Notes: generated from the sequence alone by a model not told the origin. A stretch of 64,000 nucleotides of DNA from Litoribacter populi (GCF_007483685.1 NZ_VMKN01000001.1:3325143-3389142), one strand, 5' to 3'; counted from the stretch's first letter, positions 1-9,236 are shown. Numbers and translations are program-made.

Positions 1-878
1 GAATAGCCTTTCTAATCCTGGCAGACATTTGGCTCATCAATAAAAGGTATCTTGACAACGACAGCTTTGTCAACGACCCAAGTGCGGAATTTTTCCAGCC
101 TACCCCTGCTGATAACCGGATAATGGCGGATGAAGGATATTATAGGGTATTAAACCTGGAAAATCCTTTCAACGAAGCAAGAACCAGTTACAGATTCAAC
201 AGTATCGGTGGGTATCATGGAGCCAAAATGCGCAGGTATCAGGATCTAATTGATGAAGTATTGTCCTATGAGATGCAGGGCTTTATCCAGCAGGCCCAAG
301 AAGGGAACTTCAATTTTGAAAGCCTGAATGCCTTAAATATGCTTAATGCCAAATACTTCTACTTTGGCGCTTCAGAAAATCAGGTGTTCAGAAATGACTT
401 TGCCAAAGGGGCCGCTTGGTTCCCTGAAACAGTTTATCCAGTCACCTCCAATCGGGATGAATTAGGTGCGCTTCAGAATTCCGAACTGGGTAATACGGCC
501 GTCATTAACTCCCAAGAGTTTGGCACTTTTAATGCGGGATCAGGTTCAGTGGAGCTTCTTGACTATAGCCCGAATGAACTTGTTTACAATGTGGACGCTG
601 ACCAACCTGGAGTTGCAATCTTTTCAGAAATTTATTATCCAGAAGGTTGGAAGGCTTTTGTAAATGGTCAGGAGACCGAAATCTTAAGGGCAAATTATGT
701 TTTAAGGGCTATTAACCTGCCAGAGGGCAATTCTGAGGTTAGATTCAAATTTGAGCCTAGCTCCTACTACACTACCAAACCGCTTATGATCATCTTCCAA
801 TATGTGATCATTATGTTGCTGGTAGTTGGAATATTTTTGACAATTAAACCTATGGTATCTCATGGTAGAGAAAGATAA
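1..878 (+). CDS. YfhO-family membrane protein, C-terminal part (5' end outside window)
   Basis: The reading frame is open from base 3 and continues upstream of the window, so only about 291 C-terminal residues are present. The stretch holds a membrane segment at the very start (IAFLILADIWLI), a long extracytoplasmic region and a last membrane helix near the end (about residues 222-240 counted from the internal ATG at 123). The motif around IYYPEGWKAFVNGQ is typical of the C-terminal domain of YfhO-type multi-membrane proteins, which in Gram-positive bacteria take part in lipoteichoic acid glycosylation. In Bacteroidota the family usually sits among glycan genes, as here. The stop overlaps the next gene by 17 bases, which indicates one transcript. 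An annotation starting at the ATG at 123 would be wrong, because the open frame extends further upstream. The exact substrate is unknown. Confidence 0.8.
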   Translation, partial: IAFLILADIWLINKRYLDNDSFVNDPSAEFFQPTPADNRIMADEGYYRVLNLENPFNEARTSYRFNSIGGYHGAKMRRYQDLIDEVLSYEMQGFIQQAQEGNFNFESLNALNMLNAKYFYFGASENQVFRNDFAKGAAWFPETVYPVTSNRDELGALQNSELGNTAVINSQEFGTFNAGSGSVELLDYSPNELVYNVDADQPGVAIFSEIYYPEGWKAFVNGQETEILRANYVLRAINLPEGNSEVRFKFEPSSYYTTKPLMIIFQYVIIMLLVVGIFLTIKPMVSHGRER

Positions 879-1572
879 AATAGTTAGCTATTATGATCAG
901 TTTGTCACAGAACAGGAAAAAAGGGGTGTAAACTCCCGCCACCTGCACATTTTGGACAAACTCGTCTCTGCTGGATTGAAAACCGACCATAAGGTTTTGG
1001 AAGTCGGCTGTGGTATCGGGACGGTAAGCCAGTTGATTGCCAAAAAAGTAAATAAAGGAAAAGTACTGGCCGTGGATATAAGTCCGGAAAGTATCGAAAA
1101 AGCAAAAAAACTCTGGGCGGATTGCAAGAATCTCACCTTTGAAGTTTCCGATATGAAGGATTTTCTAAAGGAGGACCTGTATGACTTTTTTGTCTTCCCC
1201 GATGTTTTGGAGCATATCCCAGTGGATCAGCATTTCAAATTATTTGAAACCATAAAAAGGCATAGCCATAAGGATTCAGTGATTTTCATCAACATCCCCG
1301 CCCCGCGTTTTTTGGAGTGGATGATGAATAATGAACCTGAAAAGCTCCAGGTGATCGATCAACCTTTGGATACTGGAGAATTGATCAAAAACATCAGTGC
1401 AAACGGTTTTTATTTGGAAAAAATGGAAACCTATAGTATTTTCTATGAGGAAAACGATTATCAATATTTTGTATTGAGGTCGCAAAAACCGCTAGAAAAA
1501 GCTACATTGAGAAACAAATGGTCGGTTTTTAGAGAACGACTAAGCATAAAGATCAGAAACGGACTAAATTAA
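862..1572 (+). CDS. class I SAM-dependent methyltransferase
   Basis: This 236-residue cytoplasmic protein has a Rossmann-type SAM-binding core. Motif I is VLEVGCGIGTVSQLIA (about residues 45-60), followed by the acidic end of strand 2 (VDIS) and the post-strand-4 motif FPDVLEHIP near residue 115. The family transfers a methyl group from SAM to a small molecule, sugar, lipid or protein. The start overlaps the YfhO-type gene by 17 bases and a small membrane gene follows after 6 bases, so the three are probably cotranscribed. The neighbouring glycosyltransferases and flippase make a sugar or lipid-linked glycan substrate plausible, but nothing in the sequence proves it. Confidence 0.8.
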   Translation: MVEKDKIVSYYDQFVTEQEKRGVNSRHLHILDKLVSAGLKTDHKVLEVGCGIGTVSQLIAKKVNKGKVLAVDISPESIEKAKKLWADCKNLTFEVSDMKDFLKEDLYDFFVFPDVLEHIPVDQHFKLFETIKRHSHKDSVIFINIPAPRFLEWMMNNEPEKLQVIDQPLDTGELIKNISANGFYLEKMETYSIFYEENDYQYFVLRSQKPLEKATLRNKWSVFRERLSIKIRNGLN

Positions 1573-1578
1573 TTTTTT

Positions 1579-1842
1579 ATGACAGGAGGAGCCGGATTTG
1601 CCAAGCAGGGTAAAGATCAGTTTGATGACAACCGCAAACTGAGACAAATCAGAACACCCTATAAAGACCAAGCCTACAGAGGGGATGCCCGGCATTTTTC
1701 GGGTACATCGGAAGTATACGAGGAATTAAAAGATTGGCAAAACGACAGGCGGCAAGAGGTAGCCCAGACCACCATGTTCATATGGGCTTTCATTGCGATG
1801 TTGATCCTTTCTTTGCTGGCTGTGATGGTATTGTTATTTTGA
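1579..1842 (+). CDS. small hypothetical membrane protein, 87 aa
   Basis: I do not recognise the family. The first 60 or so residues are polar and rich in charged and glutamine/asparagine residues; the last 22 or so (from about residue 65) form one hydrophobic helix ending at the C-terminus, so this looks like a tail-anchored small protein with its bulk in the cytoplasm. It starts 6 bases after the methyltransferase stop and ends 22 bases before a glycosyltransferase start. This spacing points to an operon and a possible accessory role in the same glycan pathway. The GACAGGAGGA stretch at the start lies within the coding sequence, so it cannot serve as this gene's own ribosome site. Confidence 0.6.
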   Translation: MTGGAGFAKQGKDQFDDNRKLRQIRTPYKDQAYRGDARHFSGTSEVYEELKDWQNDRRQEVAQTTMFIWAFIAMLILSLLAVMVLLF

Positions 1843-1864
1843 ATTTTTGCCTGAGCTTTAAAGA

Positions 1865-2887
1865 ATGATTATTTATACTTATCCGGTCAAGACCGCATTT
1901 ACCGAAAGAGATGTGGAAATGATTGAGCCCCATTTTTCCATCAAGCCACTTAAATTTACAGATAGCCCAGTCAAACTACCCTTCTACTTTGTCTGGCAGG
2001 CTTTGCAGCTGTTATTTTATTTACCCAAGACGACCCACTATCTCTGTTTTTTCGCAGGGTACCACAGTTATCTACCTGTCATTTTTGGAAAGCTTTTCCG
2101 CAAAAAGGTTTTTATCCAATGCGGAGGAACGGATGCCATGAACATGCCGGCTATTAACTATGGGAATTATCGAAAAAACATCCTGAGACAGTTCACCGAG
2201 TATAGCTTCAGAAATTGCACGAAGATATTACCGGTAGCCGAAGGTCTGGTCAAACAGAATTATCAATATTCACCTTTAATCCCACATGCACAGGGGTTGA
2301 AAAATTTGATTCCAGGCCTTAAAACTCCGATAAAAGTGATCCACAATGGTTTCTCTAGCGAGTTTTGGAAAGACTTTGGCTTTGAGCGGAACCCCCAAAC
2401 ATACATTACTGTGGCCACAGGCATTTCCAAAACCAATCGGGCTGTGATCAAAGGGATAGACCTGATTGAAGAATTGGCGGAACGCTATCCAGAAGCCACC
2501 TTCACTGTGGTGGGTGATTCAGCCTACAAAACTGATTTGCCCAACATCAAGGTGCTAGGAAAATTAAGCCAAAAAGAACTCCACAACCTTTATAACAAGC
2601 ACCGTTTCTATCTGCAACTTTCCATGTCGGAAGGATTTCCCAACGCCTTGGCAGAAGCCATGCTTAGCGGGTGCATCCCTATCGGGTCTGCGGTGGGTGC
2701 CATTCCCGAGATCATTGGTGATACGGGCTTTATTTTGGAGAAAAAAGATACCGCGGCCCTCATTAAATTAGTGGACGCGGCAAACCTTTCGGACTGGAAA
2801 ACCTTGCGGCTATTGGCCCCACTGAGGGTCAAAACCCATTATGATTATGAGGATCGAAAAAATGCCCTGCTTCAGGTTTTCCGGTGA
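1865..2887 (+). CDS. glycosyltransferase family 4 (GT-B fold)
   Basis: This 340-residue enzyme is expected to transfer a sugar from a nucleotide-sugar donor to a lipid-linked or glycan acceptor at the inner face of the membrane. The C-terminal donor-binding domain carries the GT4 signature SEGFPNALAEAMLSGCIPIGS (about residues 254-274), including the glutamate pair expected to contact the donor. The N-terminal half has hydrophobic patches (LPFYFVWQALQLLFYLP) that suggest membrane association. The gene follows the small membrane gene by 22 bases and precedes a Wzx-like flippase by 30 bases. Donor and acceptor cannot be read from the sequence. Confidence 0.85.
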   Translation: MIIYTYPVKTAFTERDVEMIEPHFSIKPLKFTDSPVKLPFYFVWQALQLLFYLPKTTHYLCFFAGYHSYLPVIFGKLFRKKVFIQCGGTDAMNMPAINYGNYRKNILRQFTEYSFRNCTKILPVAEGLVKQNYQYSPLIPHAQGLKNLIPGLKTPIKVIHNGFSSEFWKDFGFERNPQTYITVATGISKTNRAVIKGIDLIEELAERYPEATFTVVGDSAYKTDLPNIKVLGKLSQKELHNLYNKHRFYLQLSMSEGFPNALAEAMLSGCIPIGSAVGAIPEIIGDTGFILEKKDTAALIKLVDAANLSDWKTLRLLAPLRVKTHYDYEDRKNALLQVFR

Positions 2888-2917
2888 AGCTGCTTATCTT
2901 TAACTTTTTATTTTCCC

Positions 2918-4396
2918 ATGGGTAAAATCGCCAAGCAAAGTATTCTGACCACCATCAGCTCCTATATTGGAGTGCTGATTGGCTATGTGAATATCCTTTG
3001 GTTACTACCATTTGCTTTCACCCCCAGCCAATTTGGAGCATTTCGTACGATTCAAGATATGGCCTTGCTCTTAGTGCCCTTCGCACAATTGGGGCTCGGA
3101 CATGGTATTACCCGTTTTTATCCGCAGGTCAAAAAATATCGATTTACATTTTTTACCTATAGCCTGATTTGGTGCATAGTAGGATTTGTTGCCGTTGCCT
3201 TTTTGTTTTTAATTTTCAAAGACGATGTAATTCGGGCTTATGCTGTCAATTCCCCTGAGGTGATCGATTATCTGGGAGTGGTGTTGATGATCACGCTTTT
3301 TTCTGTCATCCATACGATATTGGATGCCTTTATGCGATCATTTATGAAGGTGGCTGTACCTACTTTTATTAGAGAAGTTCTGGTGCGAATTCTGGTAAGT
3401 GGATGGGTAGTCATGTTTGTTTTAGGCTGGATCACCTTTGACCAGCTAATGATGGGACTAGGTTTGCTTTATTTGATTGCCGTGGGATTCATGGTAATTT
3501 ATATGTTGCAAAGAAACTTGTTCAAGCTGAAATTCAACTTCGGGGTGTTTTCGAAGGCCTTCAAGGGTGAGTTTCTAAAATACAGCCTGATCACATTTTT
3601 GGGAACCGCAGGTGCAATCCTGATCATGAAGATTGACAGCTTAATGGTTGCTGCCATGATCAGCTTGGATGCCAATGCTATTTATACCATCGGATTTTCT
3701 ATAGCTGTGGTGATAGAAATGCCAAGAAGGGCTATCAGCCAAGTGGTAATGCCCGTCATCGCCGAAAGTTTTGCAGGGGGAAGACTGGACCAGATTCATC
3801 AACTGTACAAAAAAGTAGCTGTCAACCAGCTGATCATATGCCTACTGCTTTTCATCGGCCTCTGGGCCAACATCGACAACCTTTATCATTTTGTACCAAA
3901 GCGTGAGGTCTATGAAGCTGGCAAATGGGTAGTATTGCTCATTGGATTAGGCAAGCTCTCGGATGTGATCTTTTCTGTAAACGGAGAAATCATTGTCTTC
4001 AGTAAATATTATCTATTCAACATCACCTCCACCCTACTGATGAGTTTGGTGGTAATTTTACTCAACTTATTGCTGATTCCCTCCTACGGGATCGAGGGGG
4101 CCGCATTTGCCTCCTTTGTGGCTATGTTCTTTTACAACCTGTTGAAATATTATTACATCAAGGTCAAGCTTCACTTTACACCCTTTACTTGGGACTTGGC
4201 CAAAGTTATAGTGGTCGGTTTAATTGCTTACTTCCTGCCAATGTTTTTGTTGCCTACCCTGGAAAACGTTTTATTGGATATGGTGATAAGGTCTGTTGTG
4301 ATTACTGCAATTTATGCTGTAGGAATATTGTTGTTCAATCCTTCCCCTGAAGGGAAAAACATGATCTTGAATGCTTTGGGAAGGCTTAAACCTTAA
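2918..4396 (+). CDS. polysaccharide/lipid-linked oligosaccharide flippase, Wzx-like (MOP superfamily)
   Basis: This 492-residue integral membrane protein has about 12-14 hydrophobic helices over its whole length and an N-terminal MGKIAKQSILTTISSYIG segment typical of polysaccharide biosynthesis (RfbX/Wzx) proteins. Such proteins flip undecaprenyl- or lipid-linked oligosaccharides across the inner membrane. The size fits the family norm of 420-500 residues. It follows a GT4 gene in the same direction and its 3' end overlaps the convergent second GT4 gene by four bases. Together with the neighbouring transferases it suggests export of a surface glycan made by this cluster. Confidence 0.85.
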   Translation: MGKIAKQSILTTISSYIGVLIGYVNILWLLPFAFTPSQFGAFRTIQDMALLLVPFAQLGLGHGITRFYPQVKKYRFTFFTYSLIWCIVGFVAVAFLFLIFKDDVIRAYAVNSPEVIDYLGVVLMITLFSVIHTILDAFMRSFMKVAVPTFIREVLVRILVSGWVVMFVLGWITFDQLMMGLGLLYLIAVGFMVIYMLQRNLFKLKFNFGVFSKAFKGEFLKYSLITFLGTAGAILIMKIDSLMVAAMISLDANAIYTIGFSIAVVIEMPRRAISQVVMPVIAESFAGGRLDQIHQLYKKVAVNQLIICLLLFIGLWANIDNLYHFVPKREVYEAGKWVVLLIGLGKLSDVIFSVNGEIIVFSKYYLFNITSTLLMSLVVILLNLLLIPSYGIEGAAFASFVAMFFYNLLKYYYIKVKLHFTPFTWDLAKVIVVGLIAYFLPMFLLPTLENVLLDMVIRSVVITAIYAVGILLFNPSPEGKNMILNALGRLKP

Positions 4397-5679
4397 AGCT
4401 CATCCAGCAAACCAGCCAATTGATGCGTCAATTCCTTTCGGTCATACTTCTTCACTTCACCGCCCGCTTGGATATCAATATCTCCTTGCGCAAATTTGAT
4501 CAAGAAGCTTTCAATATCTTTTACTTCCTCGTGGGAAAAGACCATTCCGGCTTTGGCTGCTTCTAGAATTTGGGCCGAGTCGCCATTGGGGTCACCTATA
4601 GCAATTACCGGTCGTCCCGTAGCCATATATTCAAAAATCTTCCCGGGAATGTTCCCCTTGGCATTTTTTGTTTTGGTTAAAATCAGCAATAGCAAATTGG
4701 CCTTTTCATAATATTCAAACACCTCTTCATGACTTACATATCCGGCCAAATGCACATGAGTTGCCAACCAGTCATCCGACTCAACAAAATGAACGACCTT
4801 ATCGCTGACCTTTCCCACGAGGGTCAATTCCACCGGAATCGCGGAACCATCAAAAGCCGCTCTCAGGGCTTTCAAAAATGGTAAAGGATCTCGAATAGCA
4901 TCAATAATTCCGGTGTATACGATTTTTAGCCCTTTGGAAATTGCAGGTGCTGTCGTAAAACCACGAGGCAAATCCGTCTGGTCAAAACCATTGGTTATAA
5001 GATCAATTCCTCTGGGGAAGATGGCCTTGATCTCTTCCTGAAACGTTGGAGATATGGTGATTACCCGATCAGCTTCTTCCAAAACTGACCTTTCCAACTC
5101 TTCATGCTTTTTTCTTACAAAGGGAGTCATGGGCAAAGTGTCCAAGAATTCCCAACTACTCCAAGGATCCCTGAAATCCGCCACCCACTTCACCCCTGTT
5201 GCTCTTTTCAGGTTTCTCCCAATCAGATGCAGGCTATGCGGTGGTCCTGTGGTGATGACCGTATCGATTTTATTTTTCCCTAAAATATCGGTAAGATAAC
5301 TCACGGATGGTTTTACCCAAAACATGCGGGGATCGGGAATTAACAAATTGGCCCTCATCCAAATTGAAATCCGGTCCACAATTCCCTTATCCCCTTTTTC
5401 CAAAATTTTGGAAGGGTCTTTAATTGATCCGCCTTTCAGTTTTCTGAAAATGCCATAAGGTTCCCAAATCGGAAACTTCAAAACCTCTAAATTCCTTGGC
5501 ACCTCCTTGAAAAGGCTTGTATCTTTTAATTCAAAATCTGGATTTTCTGGAGTAAAAATTACCGGCTCCCAACCATAATCTGGCAGATATTTGGAAAATT
5601 TTAGCCAACGCTGAACACCCGAACCGGCACTAGGCGGCCAGTAATAAGTGATGATAAGAACCTTTTTTAATTCTTGCAT
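4393..5679 (-). CDS. glycosyltransferase family 4 (WbuB-like)
   Basis: This 428-residue GT-B enzyme has the N-terminal motif ITYYWPPSAGSGVQRW, typical of the family in Bacteroidota glycan loci, and a C-terminal donor motif GKIFEYMATGRPVIAIGD followed by GDSAQILEAAKAG. I chose the ATG at 5679 over a TTG two codons upstream at 5685, because the TTG falls inside a good promoter box. The gene converges on the flippase, with a four-base overlap of stop regions, so it forms its own transcription unit. It probably adds a sugar to the same surface glycan as its neighbours. Donor and acceptor are unknown. Confidence 0.85.
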   Translation of the reverse strand: MQELKKVLIITYYWPPSAGSGVQRWLKFSKYLPDYGWEPVIFTPENPDFELKDTSLFKEVPRNLEVLKFPIWEPYGIFRKLKGGSIKDPSKILEKGDKGIVDRISIWMRANLLIPDPRMFWVKPSVSYLTDILGKNKIDTVITTGPPHSLHLIGRNLKRATGVKWVADFRDPWSSWEFLDTLPMTPFVRKKHEELERSVLEEADRVITISPTFQEEIKAIFPRGIDLITNGFDQTDLPRGFTTAPAISKGLKIVYTGIIDAIRDPLPFLKALRAAFDGSAIPVELTLVGKVSDKVVHFVESDDWLATHVHLAGYVSHEEVFEYYEKANLLLLILTKTKNAKGNIPGKIFEYMATGRPVIAIGDPNGDSAQILEAAKAGMVFSHEEVKDIESFLIKFAQGDIDIQAGGEVKKYDRKELTHQLAGLLDEL

Positions 5680-5682
5680 ACT

Positions 5683-5690
5683 CAAAGATA
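5683..5690 (-). promoter_or_regulatory. candidate -7 box (TATCTTTG) for the 4393-5679 glycosyltransferase
   Basis: Read on the minus strand, TATCTTTG matches the Bacteroidota -7 consensus TAnnTTTG exactly. A TTG lies about 23 bases further upstream and could serve as the -33 element. The box ends only three bases before the ATG, so the transcript would have almost no leader. Confidence 0.45.
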
Positions 5691-5805
5691 CTAAATAACC
5701 ACTTGTGAGAAATCAACTATAGCTTCGTAGCTTAAAACTTTTCGTCTCCCCCCTACTTATAATAAGGATAAATCTTTATTTTTAAGCTTAGAAAACCTAT
5801 TAAGC

Positions 5806-6780
5806 ATGAAGAAAATCGCAGTATTTACCTCCGGAGGAGATGCACCAGGAATGAATGCATGCATCCGCGCCGTTGTACGGACAGGAATATATCACGACTT
5901 GGAAGTATATGGAATCATGTACGGTTACGACGGCATGATAAACGGAGACATCAAGAGAATGCACACTCACTCGGTAAGCAATATAGTTCAACGGGGAGGT
6001 ACCATATTAAAGTCTGCTCGAAGTGAAGAGTTCAGAACCGGGGAAGGGAGAAAGAAGGCTTACGAGCAAATAAAAAAGCATGGCATTGAAGGTCTGGTTG
6101 CCATAGGTGGAGACGGTACCTTTACTGGTGCACAGATACTCAGTAAGGAATTCGGTATACCGGTGATCGGGTGCCCTGGTACAATTGATAATGATATTTA
6201 CGGAACTGATTTTACGATTGGATTTGACACTGCACTTAATACTGCATTGGAAGCTATTGATAAGGTTAGGGACACGGCTGCTGCTCATGACAGAATATTC
6301 TTTATTGAGGTGATGGGCCGTGACAGTGGCTATATCGCCGTGGAGTGCGGCATAGGCGGTGGTGCAGAACTTGTGATGGTTCCTGAAACTAAAACCTCCA
6401 TCCAAGATGTTGTCAAATCTCTGAAAGGACTTCGAAAAACCAAAACTTCCAGTATTGTGGTGGTGGCAGAAGGCGATGAAGAAGGAGGGGCTGCCGAAAT
6501 CATGGAAAAGGTCAAGAAAGACATCAACAATGAGAATCTAGACTTTAAAGTGACTACCTTGGGCCACATTCAACGGGGAGGAAATCCTACGGCAAAAGAC
6601 AGAATTTTGGGCAGCTGGTGCGGAGTGGCCGCTGTGGAAGGTCTCATGCAAGGCAAAACTAACTGCATGGCCGGAATTATTCATGAGGAGGTGGTCTATA
6701 CCGACTTCAACGACTGTATAACTAAAGACAAACCACTGAAAAAAGATTATCTTAAATTAATAGAAATCCTAAGCATCTAA
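5806..6780 (+). CDS. pfkA: ATP-dependent 6-phosphofructokinase
   Basis: The enzyme phosphorylates fructose 6-phosphate to fructose 1,6-bisphosphate, the committed step of glycolysis. It is 324 residues long, as expected for the short bacterial type. Visible motifs are the N-terminal TSGGDAPGMNA, the ATP loop GGDGT at residues 101-105 and the catalytic PGTIDND at 124-130. The glycine in GGDGT rather than aspartate indicates ATP rather than pyrophosphate as phosphoryl donor. The gene lies 120 bases from the divergent glycosyltransferase and is followed after 8 bases by a small membrane-protein gene, with which it may be cotranscribed. Its partner pyk is about 5 kb downstream on the other strand. 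Confidence 0.95.
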   Translation: MKKIAVFTSGGDAPGMNACIRAVVRTGIYHDLEVYGIMYGYDGMINGDIKRMHTHSVSNIVQRGGTILKSARSEEFRTGEGRKKAYEQIKKHGIEGLVAIGGDGTFTGAQILSKEFGIPVIGCPGTIDNDIYGTDFTIGFDTALNTALEAIDKVRDTAAAHDRIFFIEVMGRDSGYIAVECGIGGGAELVMVPETKTSIQDVVKSLKGLRKTKTSSIVVVAEGDEEGGAAEIMEKVKKDINNENLDFKVTTLGHIQRGGNPTAKDRILGSWCGVAAVEGLMQGKTNCMAGIIHEEVVYTDFNDCITKDKPLKKDYLKLIEILSI

Positions 6781-6788
6781 ATTACCCT

Positions 6789-7118
6789 ATGGGCTTTATC
6801 CCTATTTTCCTGACATTGGCAGGATTTATCTTTTTGTTTTTCATGGTTGTAGAAAACAGTCTTAAAAACAAGCAAAAGGCTTTCGAAGAGCAGTTTTATT
6901 TACTCAAGGAGCAGTTGGCCATCAAAGAACCTATGAAGCCAACGAGGGCAAATTTGGTAAGCATGGAAGACCTTTACCTCAAACAGGAGAAGGATCGAAG
7001 GGGCGAAGCCAAGCAGTATCTCTCCCAATCCAAGCTTTTCCTTTATCAGTATAATAGGCTTTTGAAAAAAAAGCCCTACAGCTTTGTGGCAAAAATAAGC
7101 GGCCGTCAATCCATTTGA
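6789..7118 (+). CDS. small hypothetical protein with N-terminal membrane helix, 109 aa
   Basis: I do not recognise the family by name. The protein begins with a single strong hydrophobic helix (about residues 4-22, FIPIFLTLAGFIFLFFMVV). A charged, probably coiled-coil stretch rich in K, E and Q follows (about 24-60), and then a basic C-terminus. It is probably anchored in the inner membrane with most of the chain in the cytoplasm. It starts 8 bases after pfkA and its last 13 bases overlap the convergent miaA end. The position next to pfkA suggests cotranscription but gives no function. Confidence 0.6.
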   Translation: MGFIPIFLTLAGFIFLFFMVVENSLKNKQKAFEEQFYLLKEQLAIKEPMKPTRANLVSMEDLYLKQEKDRRGEAKQYLSQSKLFLYQYNRLLKKKPYSFVAKISGRQSI

Positions 7119-8017
7119 CGGTCGATATATTTTAAAATCCCCTCCAAATCATCAGGAGAAAACCACACCATTTCTGGATCTTTCTTAAACCAGGTCAACT
7201 GCCTTTTCGCATATCTGCGAGAATTCCTTTTCAAAAGACGAACTGCCTCCTCTTTGTCATATTCCCCTTCCAAAAACCGAAAGATTTCCGAATACCCAAC
7301 GGTCTGCAAGGCATTTAAATGCCTGAAGGGGAAAAGCTCTTCAGCCTCCTCAAAAAGCCCCTGCGCTATCATGTGGTCCATTCGCAAGTTAATTCGCTCA
7401 TACAGGACCTCCCTATCCCTTTCCAGACCAATTTTTATGATTTTAAAAGGTCTATCGACAGTCTTTTTCTGGCGAAAGCTGCTGAAAGGCCTGCCCGTTC
7501 CTTGGTAGACCTCCAATGCCCTAATCAGGCGTTGAGGATTATGGAGATCGACTGTTCCATAATAATCGGGATCCACTTCCTTCAGCATCTTTTGAAGTAC
7601 TTCTATTCCTTTATCCTGAAACAGTTGATTCAAGTTCCCCCTGATTTCAGAGGGTATTTCTGGCATTTCATCAAATCCTTTACATACAGCATCCAGATAC
7701 AGCCCCGACCCACCGGTCATGACCACACAGTCATTTATTTCAAATAATTCTTCTAAAAGTTTTAGGGAATTTTGCTCAAATTTCCTGACATCATAGGACT
7801 CATGGATGGATAGGGAATTTATAAAATAATGAAAGACAAGCGCTTGCTCTTCTTTGGAAGGTTTGGCTGTTCCTATTTCCATTTCCTTAAAAAATTGTCT
7901 ACTATCGGATGAAATAATAGAAGTATTAAATTTTTTGGCTATTTTTATGCACATATCCGTTTTACCAACGGCAGTCGGACCAGCTACGACAATTAAAAAC
8001 TTGGCGGTATCTATCAA
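7106..8017 (-). CDS. miaA: tRNA dimethylallyltransferase
   Basis: MiaA transfers a dimethylallyl group to N6 of adenosine 37 in tRNAs that read codons starting with U. The 303-residue protein has the P-loop GPTAVGKT at residues 13-20, the ISSDSRQFF motif that follows it, the family motif GTAKPS near residue 50 and the LYLDA and NPQRLIRALEV motifs further on. Length fits the family (about 300). The gene is alone on the minus strand, with its stop inside the end of the 6789-7118 gene and its start 50 bases from the divergent response-regulator operon. Confidence 0.95.
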   Translation of the reverse strand: MIDTAKFLIVVAGPTAVGKTDMCIKIAKKFNTSIISSDSRQFFKEMEIGTAKPSKEEQALVFHYFINSLSIHESYDVRKFEQNSLKLLEELFEINDCVVMTGGSGLYLDAVCKGFDEMPEIPSEIRGNLNQLFQDKGIEVLQKMLKEVDPDYYGTVDLHNPQRLIRALEVYQGTGRPFSSFRQKKTVDRPFKIIKIGLERDREVLYERINLRMDHMIAQGLFEEAEELFPFRHLNALQTVGYSEIFRFLEGEYDKEEAVRLLKRNSRRYAKRQLTWFKKDPEMVWFSPDDLEGILKYIDRQMD

Positions 8018-8067
8018 TTGGTATAAATTATTTTTATGAAACTCTGCCGCAAAATTACAAAAACTAG

Positions 8068-8835
8068 ATGATGAAAGATAAAAAGGTGCTCATTGTTGAT
8101 GACAATGCTTTAAATAGAAAGGTTTTCGAGAACATCATCCGACATAATTACCTTTTTGAAACAGCCGAAAATGGCTTAGTGGCATTGGATAAACTTAGAG
8201 AAAAGGAATTTGATATCATTCTGATGGATATTCAGATGCCCAAGCTTGACGGTATATCCACATTAAAGGTAATCAAGAACGAACATTTATCGGAAGCCCC
8301 CATCATTGCGGTGTCCGCATACTCGGACCAAAGTGATCGGGATTATTTTATTGCAACCGGCTTTGATGAGTTTATTGCAAAACCCATTAAGCCTAAAAAT
8401 CTATTGGAAACCATATTCCAGCACCTTCAGCCTGAAGGGGCCATCTCCTCGCATTCAACTGTTCAGGAAGAAGAAGTAGCACCTCAAGAACCTGAGGAAC
8501 TTAATGAGAAAATCGTTAAACAATTGTTGAAATATAATACTCCTGATAACATCAAAACAGTATATCTTGATTTTATAGAAGAGGCGGAAGATCTGACTTC
8601 TGACATTAAAAATTTAATAGATAGTAAAAATTACAAGGAAATAGGTGAAAAATTGCATATAATTAAGGGTAATTCCGGGACTTTAGGAGCCAATAAGATT
8701 TACCATTTCAGTGCATCTTTTGAAAAGAACATCAAAACTTCTAATTTTGATAATATTTCACAAGAACACTTGAAGCTTAAACAATTGTTGGATAACTTTC
8801 GGGATTATTTTAGTGACAAGCAATCCATTTTATAA
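8068..8835 (+). CDS. response regulator with receiver domain plus C-terminal HPt domain
   Basis: This 255-residue cytoplasmic protein has an N-terminal receiver domain (about 5-122) with the acidic pocket DD at 11-12, the phospho-acceptor Asp54 in ILMDIQMPKLDG and the conserved Lys in AKPIKP near 105. A Glu-rich linker (about 130-145) leads to a helical C-terminal domain with the histidine phosphotransfer motif LHIIKGNSGTLGA, where His197 is the predicted phosphorylated residue. It has no DNA-binding domain and there is no histidine kinase nearby, so it probably relays phosphate between partners encoded elsewhere. It starts a run of five closely spaced genes ending at 11844. Confidence 0.85.
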   Translation: MMKDKKVLIVDDNALNRKVFENIIRHNYLFETAENGLVALDKLREKEFDIILMDIQMPKLDGISTLKVIKNEHLSEAPIIAVSAYSDQSDRDYFIATGFDEFIAKPIKPKNLLETIFQHLQPEGAISSHSTVQEEEVAPQEPEELNEKIVKQLLKYNTPDNIKTVYLDFIEEAEDLTSDIKNLIDSKNYKEIGEKLHIIKGNSGTLGANKIYHFSASFEKNIKTSNFDNISQEHLKLKQLLDNFRDYFSDKQSIL

Positions 8836-8852
8836 ATAATAGGAATTAAAGA

Positions 8853-9233
8853 ATGAGCGATATTAAAAAAGTATTGGTAGCAGAGGATAGCTCAGTCATC
8901 ATAAATTTGACTAGAAACGTCTTAATGTTTGAAAATTTTCACATTACTTCTGTTAAAAACGGTAAGCAGGTATTGGCCAAGTTGGAAAATGAAGATTTTG
9001 ACCTGATTTTAATGGACATTAATATGCCTCAAATGGACGGAATTGAATGTACCAAAGCCATCAGAGCCTTGCCGGACAAATCCAAATCCAATGTACCTAT
9101 TGTTGCCATCACTGGAAACTATAAAAACTACACCCTGGATGACTTTAAACAGGCAGGTCTAAATGATTATGTGCAAAAGCCATTAGATTATGACCACCTT
9201 TTGGCTACTGTCAAAAAGCACATCTCTAAGTAA
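8853..9233 (+). CDS. stand-alone receiver-domain response regulator (CheY-like)
   Basis: At 126 residues this is a single receiver domain without an output domain. The acidic pair ED is at 11-12, the acceptor is Asp55 in LILMDINMPQMDG and the switch lysine is in VQKPLDY near residue 111. Single-domain regulators act by protein contact or as phosphate shuttles. It follows the REC-HPt gene by 17 bases, so the two are probably coexpressed, and the HPt domain of the neighbour is a plausible phosphate partner. A small conserved-looking gene follows after 3 bases. Confidence 0.85.
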   Translation: MSDIKKVLVAEDSSVIINLTRNVLMFENFHITSVKNGKQVLAKLENEDFDLILMDINMPQMDGIECTKAIRALPDKSKSNVPIVAITGNYKNYTLDDFKQAGLNDYVQKPLDYDHLLATVKKHISK

Positions 9234-9236
9234 TTA

